In this document: piece after piece, positions 1 through 8,917 of the stretch
How positions within the stretch are numbered: the first letter of the stretch is position 1
How the letters are laid out: the number at the start of each line of letters is the position of its first letter
Assembly (NCBI GenBank): GCA_963736425.1
Contig: CAVTOX010000016.1
Location: 47,553-111,552, forward strand
Direction of reading: 5' to 3'
Origin: Prado023 sp963736425
GTDB taxonomy: Bacteria > Actinomycetota > Actinomycetes > S36-B12 > CAIYMF01
DNA: 64,000 nt
Position numbers and translations under genes: made by a program
Notes under the pieces: generated by a model
What the model saw: only the letters and a program-made list of their open reading frames with translations
Database searches by the model: none
What the model was told of the DNA's origin: nothing

Positions 1-943
<943 letters not shown>

Positions 944-1004
944 GCGCGTCTCCTCGCTGCTGGCCCTCGCCACGCTAGACGCTGTGGGCCCTCCATCGCG
1001 CGCG

Positions 1005-1030
1005 TAGGCTGGGCGGACCGCGCTGAAGGA
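1005..1030 (+). promoter_or_regulatory. -10 box and ribosome binding site of the MoxR gene
   Basis: TAGGCT at 1005-1010 looks like a -10 box. AAGGAG at 1026-1030 sits 6 nt before the ATG at 1037. This is one of the fewer genes in the window with a conventional leader and Shine-Dalgarno. Confidence 0.5.
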
Positions 1031-1036
1031 GCCCTC

Positions 1037-1864
1037 ATGGAGTTCACCGGGACCTCGTCCTACCTCACCGATCCGGCCCTGGAGACGGCCGTGCGCTGCG
1101 CCCTGGTCCTGGAGAAGCCCCTGCTGGTCCGCGGTGAGCCGGGCACCGGCAAGACCCTGCTCGCGGAGGCCGTGGCCGAGGCGCTGGGCATGGAGCTGGT
1201 GACCTGGAACGTCAAGAGCACTACCCGCGCCCAGGAGGGGCTCTACACCTACGACACGGTGCAGCGCCTCTACGACAGCCGGTTCGGCGACCACAACGTC
1301 CAGGACATCGCCGACTACATCCATCTCGGGCCGATGGGTCAAGCCTTCAGCGCGGAGCAACGCGTCGTGCTGCTCATCGACGAGATCGACAAGGCCGACC
1401 TGGAGTTCCCCAACGACCTGCTCCACGAGCTGGACCGGATGCGCTTCACCATCTCCGAGACGGGCGAGACCATCGCCGCCGCCCACCGACCCGTGGTCAT
1501 CATCACGAGCAACGCCGAGAAGGAGCTGCCCGACGCCTTCCTGCGCCGATGCGTGTTCCACTTCATCGACTTCCCGGACGCCGAGCTGATGGGCCGCATC
1601 GTGGAGGTGCATCACCCCGGCCTCGACGACACGCTGCTCGCCCAGGCGCTCGAGGCGTTCTATGCGGTCCGCGGCATGGACCGGGTCCGCAAGAAGCCCT
1701 CCACCAGCGAGCTGATCGACTGGATCGCGATGCTGCGCCTGGCCCAGCCCGACGCCGTGGCCCTCGACGAGAGCACGCCCTTCCTCGGCACGCTTCTGAA
1801 GAAGGAGCAGGACCTCCAGGCGTTCAACGACCAGATCACCGGCCGGACACGGCGCCGGTTCTGA
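1037..1864 (+). CDS. MoxR-family AAA+ ATPase
   Basis: A 275-residue AAA+ ATPase of the MoxR type, which acts as a chaperone in maturation or metal insertion of partner complexes, usually with a von Willebrand A protein. Visible motifs are Walker A GEPGTGKT near residue 32, Walker B VVLLIDEIDKAD near residue 112, sensor-1 VVIITSNAEKELPDAF and the arginine region LRRCVFHF. The ATG at 1037 is chosen because of the AAGGAG upstream; the frame stays open for 1 kb before it, but that stretch is antisense to glgX. The stop overlaps the start of the VWA gene (TGATG), so the two are translationally coupled. The client cannot be told from the sequence. Confidence 0.92.
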   Translation: MEFTGTSSYLTDPALETAVRCALVLEKPLLVRGEPGTGKTLLAEAVAEALGMELVTWNVKSTTRAQEGLYTYDTVQRLYDSRFGDHNVQDIADYIHLGPMGQAFSAEQRVVLLIDEIDKADLEFPNDLLHELDRMRFTISETGETIAAAHRPVVIITSNAEKELPDAFLRRCVFHFIDFPDAELMGRIVEVHHPGLDDTLLAQALEAFYAVRGMDRVRKKPSTSELIDWIAMLRLAQPDAVALDESTPFLGTLLKKEQDLQAFNDQITGRTRRRF

Positions 1865-3024
1865 TGTTCCTGCCGCTGCTCTACCGGCTGCGTGCGGAGC
1901 GCGTCCCGGTCGGGACCACCGAGGCCCTGGCGCTGGGCCGAGCGCTGGCCGCCGGGGCCCACCGCAACAGCGTCACCGGCTACTACCACGTGGCCCGCTC
2001 GATCCTGATCCACCACGAGGGGCACCTCGACGCCTTCGACCGCGCGTTCGCCGCGGAGTACCGCGGGGTCCTGAGCATGTCCGACGAGATGCGCGAGTGG
2101 CTCGACGAGGTGGCCGAGCGCGGCGAGCATTCGGACGGGGGCGAGGACGCCCTGCCCGACCTCGACGAGCTGCTCGCCGAGTACCAGAAGCGACTCCGTG
2201 AGCAGACCGAGCGCCACGACGGCGGGCCCTACTGGATCGGGACCGGGGGGACCTCGCCGTTCGGCCGGGGCGGGACCGCCGCCGGCGGCCTGAGCACGGG
2301 ATCCTCCGGTGGCGGGCGTGCCGCCATCAACATCGCCGATGCCCGTCGCTATCGCGGGTACCGGTCGGATGTGACCCTCGATATCCGCCAGCTCGAGGTC
2401 GCCCTGCGCCGGCTGCGGGCCTTCGTCCGCGACGGTGCCGCCGACGAGCTCGACATCGCCGCCACGATCGATGCCACAGCCCGCAACGCCGGCGAGATCG
2501 AGGTCGTGACCCGCCCGCCGAGCCGGCCGAACACCCACGTGATCCTGATGATCGACGTCGGCGGCTCGATGCACCCCTACACCGAGCTCATGTCGCAGCT
2601 GTTCAGCGCGACCAAGAAGGCCACGCACTTCAAGGAGCTGCGGACCTACTACTTCCACAACTGCGTCTACGGCGAGGTCTACGGCACCACGGCGTTCGCC
2701 GAGCCGACCCCCGTGGTCGACCTCATGCGCCAATGCGCCTCGCACTACAAGCTGATCATGGTCGGCGACGCCTCCATGGCCCCCTACGAGCTGCACATGG
2801 GTGGGCACTGGGCGGCGGGTGGGCCCGACGCCATCTCCGGTCTCGGGTGGCTGCGGATCCTGCGCGAGCACTTCACCGACGCTGTGTGGCTCAATCCTGA
2901 GCCGGGCCTGAGCTGGCGCGGGACCACGATCGAGGACATCGGCGAGGTCATCCCGATGTTCCCGCTGACCGTCGACGGGCTCACCGAGGGAATGGCCCTT
3001 CTCAACCGCGGTGTGCGGCGCTGA
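1864..3024 (+). CDS. VWA domain protein of the CoxE type, partner of the MoxR ATPase
   Basis: A 386-residue cytoplasmic protein. The N-terminal helical region (residues 1-110) is followed by a Gly/Ser-rich linker (GTGGTSPFGRGGTAAGG) and a C-terminal von Willebrand A fold whose MIDAS motif is MIDVGGSM (DxGxS) near residue 227. MoxR/VWA pairs such as CoxD/CoxE work together in maturation of metalloenzymes; the target here is unknown because no oxidase genes are adjacent. The start overlaps the stop of the ATPase gene. The last 23 bp overlap the end of the convergent patatin gene. Confidence 0.88.
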   Translation: MFLPLLYRLRAERVPVGTTEALALGRALAAGAHRNSVTGYYHVARSILIHHEGHLDAFDRAFAAEYRGVLSMSDEMREWLDEVAERGEHSDGGEDALPDLDELLAEYQKRLREQTERHDGGPYWIGTGGTSPFGRGGTAAGGLSTGSSGGGRAAINIADARRYRGYRSDVTLDIRQLEVALRRLRAFVRDGAADELDIAATIDATARNAGEIEVVTRPPSRPNTHVILMIDVGGSMHPYTELMSQLFSATKKATHFKELRTYYFHNCVYGEVYGTTAFAEPTPVVDLMRQCASHYKLIMVGDASMAPYELHMGGHWAAGGPDAISGLGWLRILREHFTDAVWLNPEPGLSWRGTTIEDIGEVIPMFPLTVDGLTEGMALLNRGVRR

Positions 3025-3952
3025 CCAGTCCGTCCAGAGTCCCAGCCCGTGCCAGTTCGCCGACGTAGGAGTGTGCGGCCTGTGCCACGGGCGCCCGCCT
3101 CGACAGCGTCATCGTGGCGGTCCCCATGACCTCGCGCAGCCGGGCGTCGGGCTGCACCACGAGCACCGGGGTACCCGACCTGCGCACCTGCTCCGCCTCG
3201 CGGTCGAGCCGTCGCCGGACCGGCAGGCGAAGCAGCGTCCCGCGCTCGGCGGCGAATGGGTCGGCCGTGGACATCGGGGCCGAGACCACGACGAGGTCCA
3301 GGCCGAGACCCGTCACGAGGTCGAGGTTGTGGATCGACCACATCCCGCCGTCCACGTGCCTGTGCCCGTCGATGACCACCGGGGTGAAGTAGCCGGGGAT
3401 GGCGCAGGACGCTGTCACGGCGTCGCGAACCGACGCGGTCGCGTCACGGCCGAATACGACCCGTACCCCGTCATCGAGGCGGACGGTGCAGATCCACGTC
3501 GGCTGTGCGGGCCAAGCCTCGAAGAGGTCACCGATCCAGCTCACGCCAGCATCCACCGCCAGGTTCCCTTCGGGGAGCAGCGCCGCTGCCGCAATCCCCG
3601 GGCGGTAGCGCCAGGGACGCCGAGCGATCGAGGGCAGCAGCCCGGGCGCTGCCGGGCGACGGGCGGGTCGCTCCTGGCGCTGCGGCTGGCGCAAGGGGCC
3701 CAGGGAGCCGAGCACATGCTCGCCCTCAGCGGACATGGGCGCACCGGCCATGCGTGCGACGAAGTCGGCCGGGGGCAACCCGGCTCGCAACAGCGCGGCG
3801 GAGGTGGATCCCGCTGAGGTCCCCACGATCACCTCGGCACTGCGTGCGTCCCAGTCGGCGAACTCGGCCAGGCCGGCGACGACCCCGGCGTGGAAGGCCG
3901 TCCCGGTGAGGCCGCCGCCGCCGAGTACCAGCCCGATGCGAGGTGGGGTCAT
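3002..3952 (-). CDS. Patatin-like phospholipase / serine hydrolase
   Basis: A 316-residue alpha/beta hydrolase of the patatin family that cleaves acyl esters with a Ser-Asp dyad. The oxyanion loop GGGGLTG lies at residues 10-16, the nucleophile elbow GTSAGS at about 50 and the catalytic Asp in HVDGGM near residue 210. No signal peptide is visible, so a cytoplasmic or membrane-associated role in lipid turnover is likely. The start ATG 3952 lies 5 bp downstream of the end of the ABC permease gene, so the three minus-strand genes from 6043 down form one transcription unit. The 3' end overlaps the convergent VWA gene by 23 bp. Confidence 0.88.
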   Translation of the reverse strand: MTPPRIGLVLGGGGLTGTAFHAGVVAGLAEFADWDARSAEVIVGTSAGSTSAALLRAGLPPADFVARMAGAPMSAEGEHVLGSLGPLRQPQRQERPARRPAAPGLLPSIARRPWRYRPGIAAAALLPEGNLAVDAGVSWIGDLFEAWPAQPTWICTVRLDDGVRVVFGRDATASVRDAVTASCAIPGYFTPVVIDGHRHVDGGMWSIHNLDLVTGLGLDLVVVSAPMSTADPFAAERGTLLRLPVRRRLDREAEQVRRSGTPVLVVQPDARLREVMGTATMTLSRRAPVAQAAHSYVGELARAGTLDGLVSAAHRG

Positions 3953-3957
3953 GGCGA

Positions 3958-5139
3958 TCAGCCTCGCTCCGGAAGGACTTCGCGCAGCTTCAGCCGACGC
4001 CCGGTGATCACCAGCGCGCGACGGTACACGCTCGACCCGAACCACGCGAGGAGCACGGCGGTGCCCATGGCCAGCAGCATGCTCAGGAGCAACTGCCATT
4101 CGGGGACCGTCCCCGACGACCACCGGATGGGCATGGCCATCGGCGATGTCAGCGGGAACATCGACAGGGCAACGCTGAGCGCCGACCCCGGATCCTGCTG
4201 CACCACGATGACCGCGCCGAGGTAGGCAAGGACCAGGACCGTGGTGACCGGCATGATGGCCGAGCCCACCTCCGTCACCTTGTCGACCAGGGCCGCCGCG
4301 GCGGCGAACAGGAACGCGTACATGAGGAAGCCGAGGACGAACCACGCGACCCCCAGGACGATGTCCCCGGCGGCGACGACGGGCAGGTCCAGGCCGTCGG
4401 TGACGGTGATCGCCGCCAGGATCGGCACCGCCAGGACCATGAGCTGTGCCAGTGTCTGCAGACCGATGCCCACCACGTTCCCGACGAGGATCTGGCTGGG
4501 CCGCAGCACGGCCAGGAGCACCTCAGCGATCCGAGTCGACTTCTCCACCCCGACGTTCATCGCGATGATGTTGCCGCTGAACATGATGGCCATGTAGAGC
4601 ACGATCCCGACGACGAAGCCGACCGCGGCTCGGCCCTGGTCCTGGACCGGCCCCACCTCCACCTGCGTGGGCGGGGGTATCGACGAGACCGCGCGGACCT
4701 GCTCCGGGGTCAGGCCCGCACTGAGCAGCATCCCGGTGCTCTCCTGCGCGACGACCGCCTGGGCCACCAGCACGGGGAAGGCGCCGGGGGCGTCGGTGCG
4801 GACGTACATCGTGGCCCCGGCCAGGCCAACCGTCGCGTCCCCCTCGCGGACCGCCGTCTCGACGGCCGGGGAATCGGCGACGGGCAGGTACTCGACGCCG
4901 AACTCGGCGGCCTCGCCCGCGGCGTCGAGCTGTGACTGCACGGCTGTGGATGCCTCACCGACGGTGGCCAGCGTGTAGGTCGGCTCGTCGCCGGACAGCA
5001 TCCGGGGGACGAACACGACCGCCAGCCCGACCAGGAGCAGGATCAGCGTGGTGATCCGGACGGTCCGCGATCGCAGTCCGTCGGACAGGCTCCGGCCGGC
5101 GACCAGCCGCGTGCCCTGCCACCAGCTCGAGCCCGGCAT
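3958..5139 (-). CDS. ABC-2 type exporter permease (NatB-like)
   Basis: A 393-residue membrane subunit of an ABC exporter. It has one N-terminal transmembrane helix (ITTLILLLVGLAVVFVP), an extracytoplasmic domain of roughly 120 residues, then about five hydrophobic segments from residue 165 on (for example VVGIVLYMAIMFSGNIIAMN). The stretch VGVEKSTRIAEVLLAVLRP is the typical ABC-2/NatB signature. It starts at an ATGA overlap with the stop of the ATPase gene. NatAB systems export sodium or drugs; the substrate cannot be inferred here. Confidence 0.88.
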   Translation of the reverse strand: MPGSSWWQGTRLVAGRSLSDGLRSRTVRITTLILLLVGLAVVFVPRMLSGDEPTYTLATVGEASTAVQSQLDAAGEAAEFGVEYLPVADSPAVETAVREGDATVGLAGATMYVRTDAPGAFPVLVAQAVVAQESTGMLLSAGLTPEQVRAVSSIPPPTQVEVGPVQDQGRAAVGFVVGIVLYMAIMFSGNIIAMNVGVEKSTRIAEVLLAVLRPSQILVGNVVGIGLQTLAQLMVLAVPILAAITVTDGLDLPVVAAGDIVLGVAWFVLGFLMYAFLFAAAAALVDKVTEVGSAIMPVTTVLVLAYLGAVIVVQQDPGSALSVALSMFPLTSPMAMPIRWSSGTVPEWQLLLSMLLAMGTAVLLAWFGSSVYRRALVITGRRLKLREVLPERG

Positions 5140-6043
5140 CAGCCCACCTCCGCCATCTCGCCGGCGGCAACCATGAACAGCTGCGACAGGGTCGGCAGGT
5201 CCAGGCCGAAGTCCGTGACGTGCCCTGCCGAGCGGGCGGCATCGAGGACTGCCAGCGGATCAGTCCCCGGGGGCAGGTCGAGCCGGAGGTCATCGGCGCG
5301 GTCCTCGACGATGCTCACGTGCGGGAAGCCAGCCAGCCACGCGCGGCTGCTGCCGGCAATCGTCAGGCGCAACTGACGCCGTCCCGAGGATGCCCGCAGG
5401 TCAGCGACCCGGCCCTCCAGCACCGTGCGCCCCTCGTCGAGCATCACGATCGACTCGCACAGGTCCTGGACGAGGTCGAGCTGGTGGCTGGAGAACAGCA
5501 CCGTGCGCCCAGCCCGGACCCGCTCTGTGAGGGTGGTGCTCAGATCCGCCACGGCCACGGGGTCGAGGCCGGCGAACGGCTCGTCGAGCACGATCACCTC
5601 CGGGTCGTGCACCAGTGCCGCGGCCAGTTGCAGCCGTTGCTGCATGCCGCCGGACAGCTTGTCCGGCCGATCCGACCACCGGTCACCAAGTCCCAGCTCG
5701 TCGAGGAGTCTGTGGGCCGATCGGGCGGCCTCCACTCGGTCGACCCCGTGCAGTCGGGCGAGGTAGACAAGTTGCTCCCCGGCGGGCATCGCGGGGTAGA
5801 GGCCACGTTCCTGGGGCATGTACCCCCAGCGCCGCCGATCGGCGGTGGTCACGGGATGGCCCTGCCAGCGGGTCTCGCCGGCGTCGGGGTCGATCACACC
5901 CAACATGATCCGCATGAGTGTGGTCTTGCCGGCTCCGTTGGGCCCAGGAGCCCGGTCAGCACCCCGGTTGGGACGTCGAACCTCACGTCGTCGAGGACAG
6001 GCCGCTCGGCGAAGGCATGCGACACCCCGCGCACCTGGAGCAC
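5139..6043 (-). CDS. ABC transporter ATP-binding protein (NatA-like), frame broken near the Walker A motif
   Basis: An ATPase of about 301 residues that drives the adjacent ABC-2 permease. Visible are Walker A GPNGAGKTT, the signature LSGGMQQR, Walker B VIVLDEPFAGLDP and the H-loop SSHQLDLVQDL. The C-terminal 80 residues are the accessory domain common in NatA. The GTG at 6043-6041 begins VLQVRGVSHAF. One base appears to be missing in the CCC/GGG run near 5940-5945, just before Walker A, so the protein is split in this assembly. The 5' part (VLDDVRFDVPTG) and the rest match the family when joined. Confidence 0.85.
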
Positions 6044-6092
6044 AGAACCAGACTACCCGAGCCGGGGCATCTTCCCGCCGCCGGTCCATGGC

Positions 6093-6127
6093 TACAGTGG
6101 GGCACCACATCGAGCCGGGACGGAGGG
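6093..6127 (+). promoter_or_regulatory. -10 box and ribosome binding site before rsgA
   Basis: TACAGT at 6093-6098 resembles a -10 box. GGAGGG at 6122-6127 is a strong Shine-Dalgarno 5 nt before the ATG at 6133. It decides the choice of that ATG, although the first ~45 residues read from it do not resemble RsgA. Confidence 0.45.
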
Positions 6128-6132
6128 ACGCC

Positions 6133-7305
6133 ATGACCGCCATCGCGCATGACCTTGCCCTCCAGACTCCTGACCACCTGCGACTGCCCGCCACTGCGGC
6201 GGCCGCGCCGCCGTTCCGGCGGATCTCGATGAGGATTCCTGCGTTGTCCCACACGTCCTGCACTGCCCTTGAACCCTACGGATGGACCTCCGCGCGCGCC
6301 GATCAGCTGCCGCCGGAACCCATCCCGCCCGCGTCGTCCGGTACGACGGGGCATCCATCTGGCCATGACCCCGGACGGGTTGGCCCTGCGCGCGTGCCCG
6401 GCTCGACCCGACCCACGGTCGGCGACTGGCTCGCTGTCGCGGGCACCGACGGGGACCCGAACGACGTCCAGGTCGAACGGGTCCTGGAGCGCACGTCGCT
6501 CCTGCGCCGGATGACCGCGGACGGCACCGGGTCGCAGGCCCTGGCCGCCAACGTCGAGCTCGTCCTGATCGCCTGCGGCCTCGATCGCCCAGTCCGGTCC
6601 GGCCGGATCCACCGGGCAGCAGCCCAGGCGTGGGACGCCGACGCCCATCCCGTTCTCGTTCTGACCAAGGCAGGTGCCCCGGGCGCCGCTGAAGTCGACC
6701 TTCCCCGGCTCGAGCTCGAGCACCCGGGCATGCGCGTACTCGTGACGTCCTCCCAGGAGGGGGTCGGGATCGAGGACGTCCGAGCGGTCGTGGCCGGGCG
6801 CACAGCCGTGCTCGTAGGGGAGTCGGGGGCGGGCAAGTCCACGCTCATCAACGCGCTCCTCGGTCGGGACGAGGTCGCCACCGGCGCTGTGCGGGAGGGT
6901 GACGCCAAGGGCCGGCACACGACGACGTCGCGGCAGCTGCACCTGCTCCCCGGGGTGCCGGGCGGGTGCATCATCGACACCCCGGGCATCCGCTCCCTGG
7001 GACTGTTCACCGACGCCGAGTCGGTTGATGCGGCGTTCGCCGACATCCAGGAGCTGGCGGCGCAGTGCCGGTTCAGCGACTGCGGCCACGCCACCGAGCC
7101 GGGCTGTGCCGTGATCGCAGCCTGCGAGTCGGGCCAGCTGCCGCAGGGACGCTACGACTCGTGGCGCCGGCTGCAGAAGGAGGTCGCGAGTGCGGCGATG
7201 CGCGCCTCCCCGCATGAGTTGCGCAAGCACGCCAAGAGGTTCGGGCGAGCGGCCAAGGAGGGGGCTGCGATGAAGCAGCGGTCGGGGGAGGCGCGTTGGC
7301 CGTGA
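6133..7305 (+). CDS. rsgA: Ribosome small-subunit GTPase RsgA, N-terminal region with compensating shifts
   Basis: Circularly permuted GTPase that checks late 30S subunit maturation; about 390 residues. Motifs: VGDWLAV (end of the OB fold), P-loop GESGAGKS near residue 235, DTPGIRS (G3), and zinc site CRFSDCGHATEPGC (Cx4CxHx5C). Between about 6330 and 6412 the family-like sequence hops frames: ARVVRYDG and then AMTPDGLALRA are found in the two other frames before VGDW resumes, consistent with three one-base losses that cancel out. The G4 motif reads TKAG rather than the usual TKAD. The start is uncertain: the strong RBS favours 6133, but family similarity starts at LEPYGWT, near an ATG at 6229. 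A separate small peptide at 6133 is possible. Confidence 0.87.
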   Translation: MTAIAHDLALQTPDHLRLPATAAAAPPFRRISMRIPALSHTSCTALEPYGWTSARADQLPPEPIPPASSGTTGHPSGHDPGRVGPARVPGSTRPTVGDWLAVAGTDGDPNDVQVERVLERTSLLRRMTADGTGSQALAANVELVLIACGLDRPVRSGRIHRAAAQAWDADAHPVLVLTKAGAPGAAEVDLPRLELEHPGMRVLVTSSQEGVGIEDVRAVVAGRTAVLVGESGAGKSTLINALLGRDEVATGAVREGDAKGRHTTTSRQLHLLPGVPGGCIIDTPGIRSLGLFTDAESVDAAFADIQELAAQCRFSDCGHATEPGCAVIAACESGQLPQGRYDSWRRLQKEVASAAMRASPHELRKHAKRFGRAAKEGAAMKQRSGEARWP

Positions 7306-7332
7306 GGACGGGCCTCACCGCGCGGGCGTGCC

Positions 7333-7338
7333 TATCCT
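7333..7338 (+). promoter_or_regulatory. -10 box of a probable leaderless transcript (DUF1905 gene)
   Basis: TATCCT ends 6 nt before the ATG at 7345 and there is no Shine-Dalgarno sequence, so transcription probably starts at or next to the start codon. Confidence 0.5.
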
Positions 7339-7344
7339 GATCCG

Positions 7345-7632
7345 ATGGATCTGCGGTTCAGCGGCGAGGTGTGGTTCTGGAGGGGCCCCTCGCCCTACCA
7401 CTTCGTCACCGTTCCGGACGAGGAGTGCGCCGCCCTCGAGGCTGCGGCCCCACTCGTGTCCTACGGGTGGGGAATGATCCCGGTCACCGCGGAGATCGGG
7501 GGGACGCGGTGGACGACGTCGTTGTTCCCGAAGGACGGCCGCTACATCGTTCCGCTCAAGGACGTGGTGCGCCGGGCAGAGGGGCTCGACGTCGGCGACG
7601 ACGTCACCGTCGGTCTCACCGTGGACGTCTGA
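7345..7632 (+). CDS. DUF1905 domain protein
   Basis: A 95-residue cytoplasmic protein covering the complete DUF1905 beta-barrel-like domain: FSGEVWFWRGPSPYHFVTVP at the start, GWGMIPVTAEIGGTRWTTSL in the middle, and a closing LDVGDDVTVGLTVDV. The biochemical function of DUF1905 is not established. Longer relatives carry an extra YdeI/OmdA-type tail that is absent here. It follows rsgA by 39 bp but appears to have its own -10 box. Confidence 0.9.
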   Translation: MDLRFSGEVWFWRGPSPYHFVTVPDEECAALEAAAPLVSYGWGMIPVTAEIGGTRWTTSLFPKDGRYIVPLKDVVRRAEGLDVGDDVTVGLTVDV

Positions 7633-7679
7633 CCAGCCGGCGATCCCATGGGACCGGTGGCGGGTCAGCACTGCGGCGG

Positions 7680-7814
7680 TCAGTGGATGCCGACGGGCGG
7701 GTACCAGACCTGGTCGGGACGTGCCTGATCACCGTGGTCGTCCCCGGTCTGAGTGCCGAGCCCTGAGGCCACGGCGCTCATCGCCAGCAGGAGGAGGAAC
7801 AGGACAACGATCAC
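7680..7814 (-). CDS. Small single-pass membrane or secreted peptide
   Basis: A 44-residue reading frame with a hydrophobic N-terminus (VIVVLFLLLLAMSAVASGLG) and a polar tail ending WYPPVGIH. GTG 7814 is preferred because GAAGG sits about 7 nt upstream; an in-frame GTG at 7823 is the alternative. It looks like a membrane anchor or secreted peptide. Function unknown. It is divergent from the LysR gene across an AT-rich gap carrying a palindrome, so it could be a LysR target. Confidence 0.45.
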   Translation of the reverse strand: MIVVLFLLLLAMSAVASGLGTQTGDDHGDQARPDQVWYPPVGIH

Positions 7815-7889
7815 GTGGATCACCTTCGTAGTGCGGGTTCTCGTGCTTTGTGACTACAACGGTACGCTGACAATCGTGTCCAGTCCAGC

Positions 7890-7910
7890 AACAATGACTT
7901 AGATATTGTT
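7890..7910. promoter_or_regulatory. Inverted repeat, candidate LysR operator
   Basis: AACAAT (7890-7895) and ATTGTT (7905-7910) form a perfect 6-bp inverted repeat with a 9-nt spacer. Further ACAAT copies follow at 7923 and 7935. The gap is much richer in A+T than the rest of the window. Position between a divergent small gene and a LysR gene is typical for LysR-type autoregulation. Confidence 0.5.
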
Positions 7911-7933
7911 CAAGGATCCGATACAATCAGAGG

Positions 7934-7939
7934 TACAAT
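7934..7939 (+). promoter_or_regulatory. -10 box of the LysR gene
   Basis: TACAAT ends 6 nt before the GTG start at 7946, so the LysR message is probably leaderless or has a very short leader. Confidence 0.5.
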
Positions 7940-7945
7940 CGGGGG

Positions 7946-8864
7946 GTGCTGAGCACCCATCTCCTCGCCGTCCACCGGACCGTCGTCGAAGAGGGCTCCT
8001 TGACCCGGGCAGCGGCGGTCCTGGGGCGCACCGTCTCAGCGGTGAGCCAGCAGCTCTCCCAGCTGGAGGTCCAGGCAGGCTCGGTCCTGTTCGAGAAGGC
8101 GGGTCGGGGCGTGCGCCCCACAGCCGCCGGGCAGCTGCTGGCCGAGCACGCGGGGCGGGTGCTCCATGAGGTGGAGGAGGCCGAGAACGCCCTGGCCGAC
8201 CTGCGCGAGGGACGGGTGGGACGCATCCGGGTGGTCGCGTTCCCCTCAGCCGGTGAGTCGCTGCTCCCCGAGGCGATCGCCACGCTGCGCGAGGTCATGC
8301 CCGGTGTGAAGGTGCGGCCGAGCGTGGACGAGACCGGGGCCGCCCTGCGCCGCCTGCGCGCCGGTGAGGTCGAGCTGGTGGTCGTGGTCGAGCCGTTCGC
8401 GCGCGGCGCCCAGCCGGACGACGACCTGCACCGCTGGCACCTGCTCGACGACGAGTACCGGCTGCTGCTGCCCAGCGCCCACCCCCTGGCGCGTCACCGC
8501 ACCGTCGCCCTGGACGACCTGTCCGGGGCCGACTGGATCGTCACGAGGGGGCCCGATGACAACTATGTCCAGCGGACCACCGTCGCGATCTGCCGGCGCG
8601 CGGGCTTCACTCCCAGGGTGGTCGCCGAGAGCGATGAGTTCCCGGTCACGCAGGGCTATGTGGCGGCAGGGATGGGGGTGTCGTTGGTGCCACTGCTGGC
8701 GCTCGGCGCACTGCGGCACGGGGTCGCCGTCCGCCGGTTGGGGCCGGCCCCGAGCTCCCCGGCACATCTGGCTGGCGACCCGGCCCGCGCTTCGCGAGCA
8801 GCCGACCGTGGTGCGGATGGCCGAGGCCCTGCGACTGGCGGCCGCGAACGCCAACAAGCACTGA
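7946..8864 (+). CDS. LysR-family transcriptional regulator, C-terminus frameshifted
   Basis: About 305 residues after correction. Residues 1-60 are the winged helix-turn-helix (LTRAAAVLGRTVSAVSQQLS) and the rest is the periplasmic-binding-protein-like effector domain (GRIRVVAFPSAGESLLP, ELVVVVEPF, YVAAGMGVSLVP). One extra C near 8757 shifts the frame; the corrected tail reads RHIWLATRPALREQP and ends at 8864. Because the shifted frame runs into the helicase gene, an uncorrected reading gives a false LysR-helicase fusion. The effector is unknown; the divergent small gene is the nearest candidate target. Confidence 0.88.
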
Positions 8865-8917
8865 CCGCGACTGACGTCCATGCGCGCGATCCGGGCGGAT
8901 CATGGGAGGGTCAGGGC

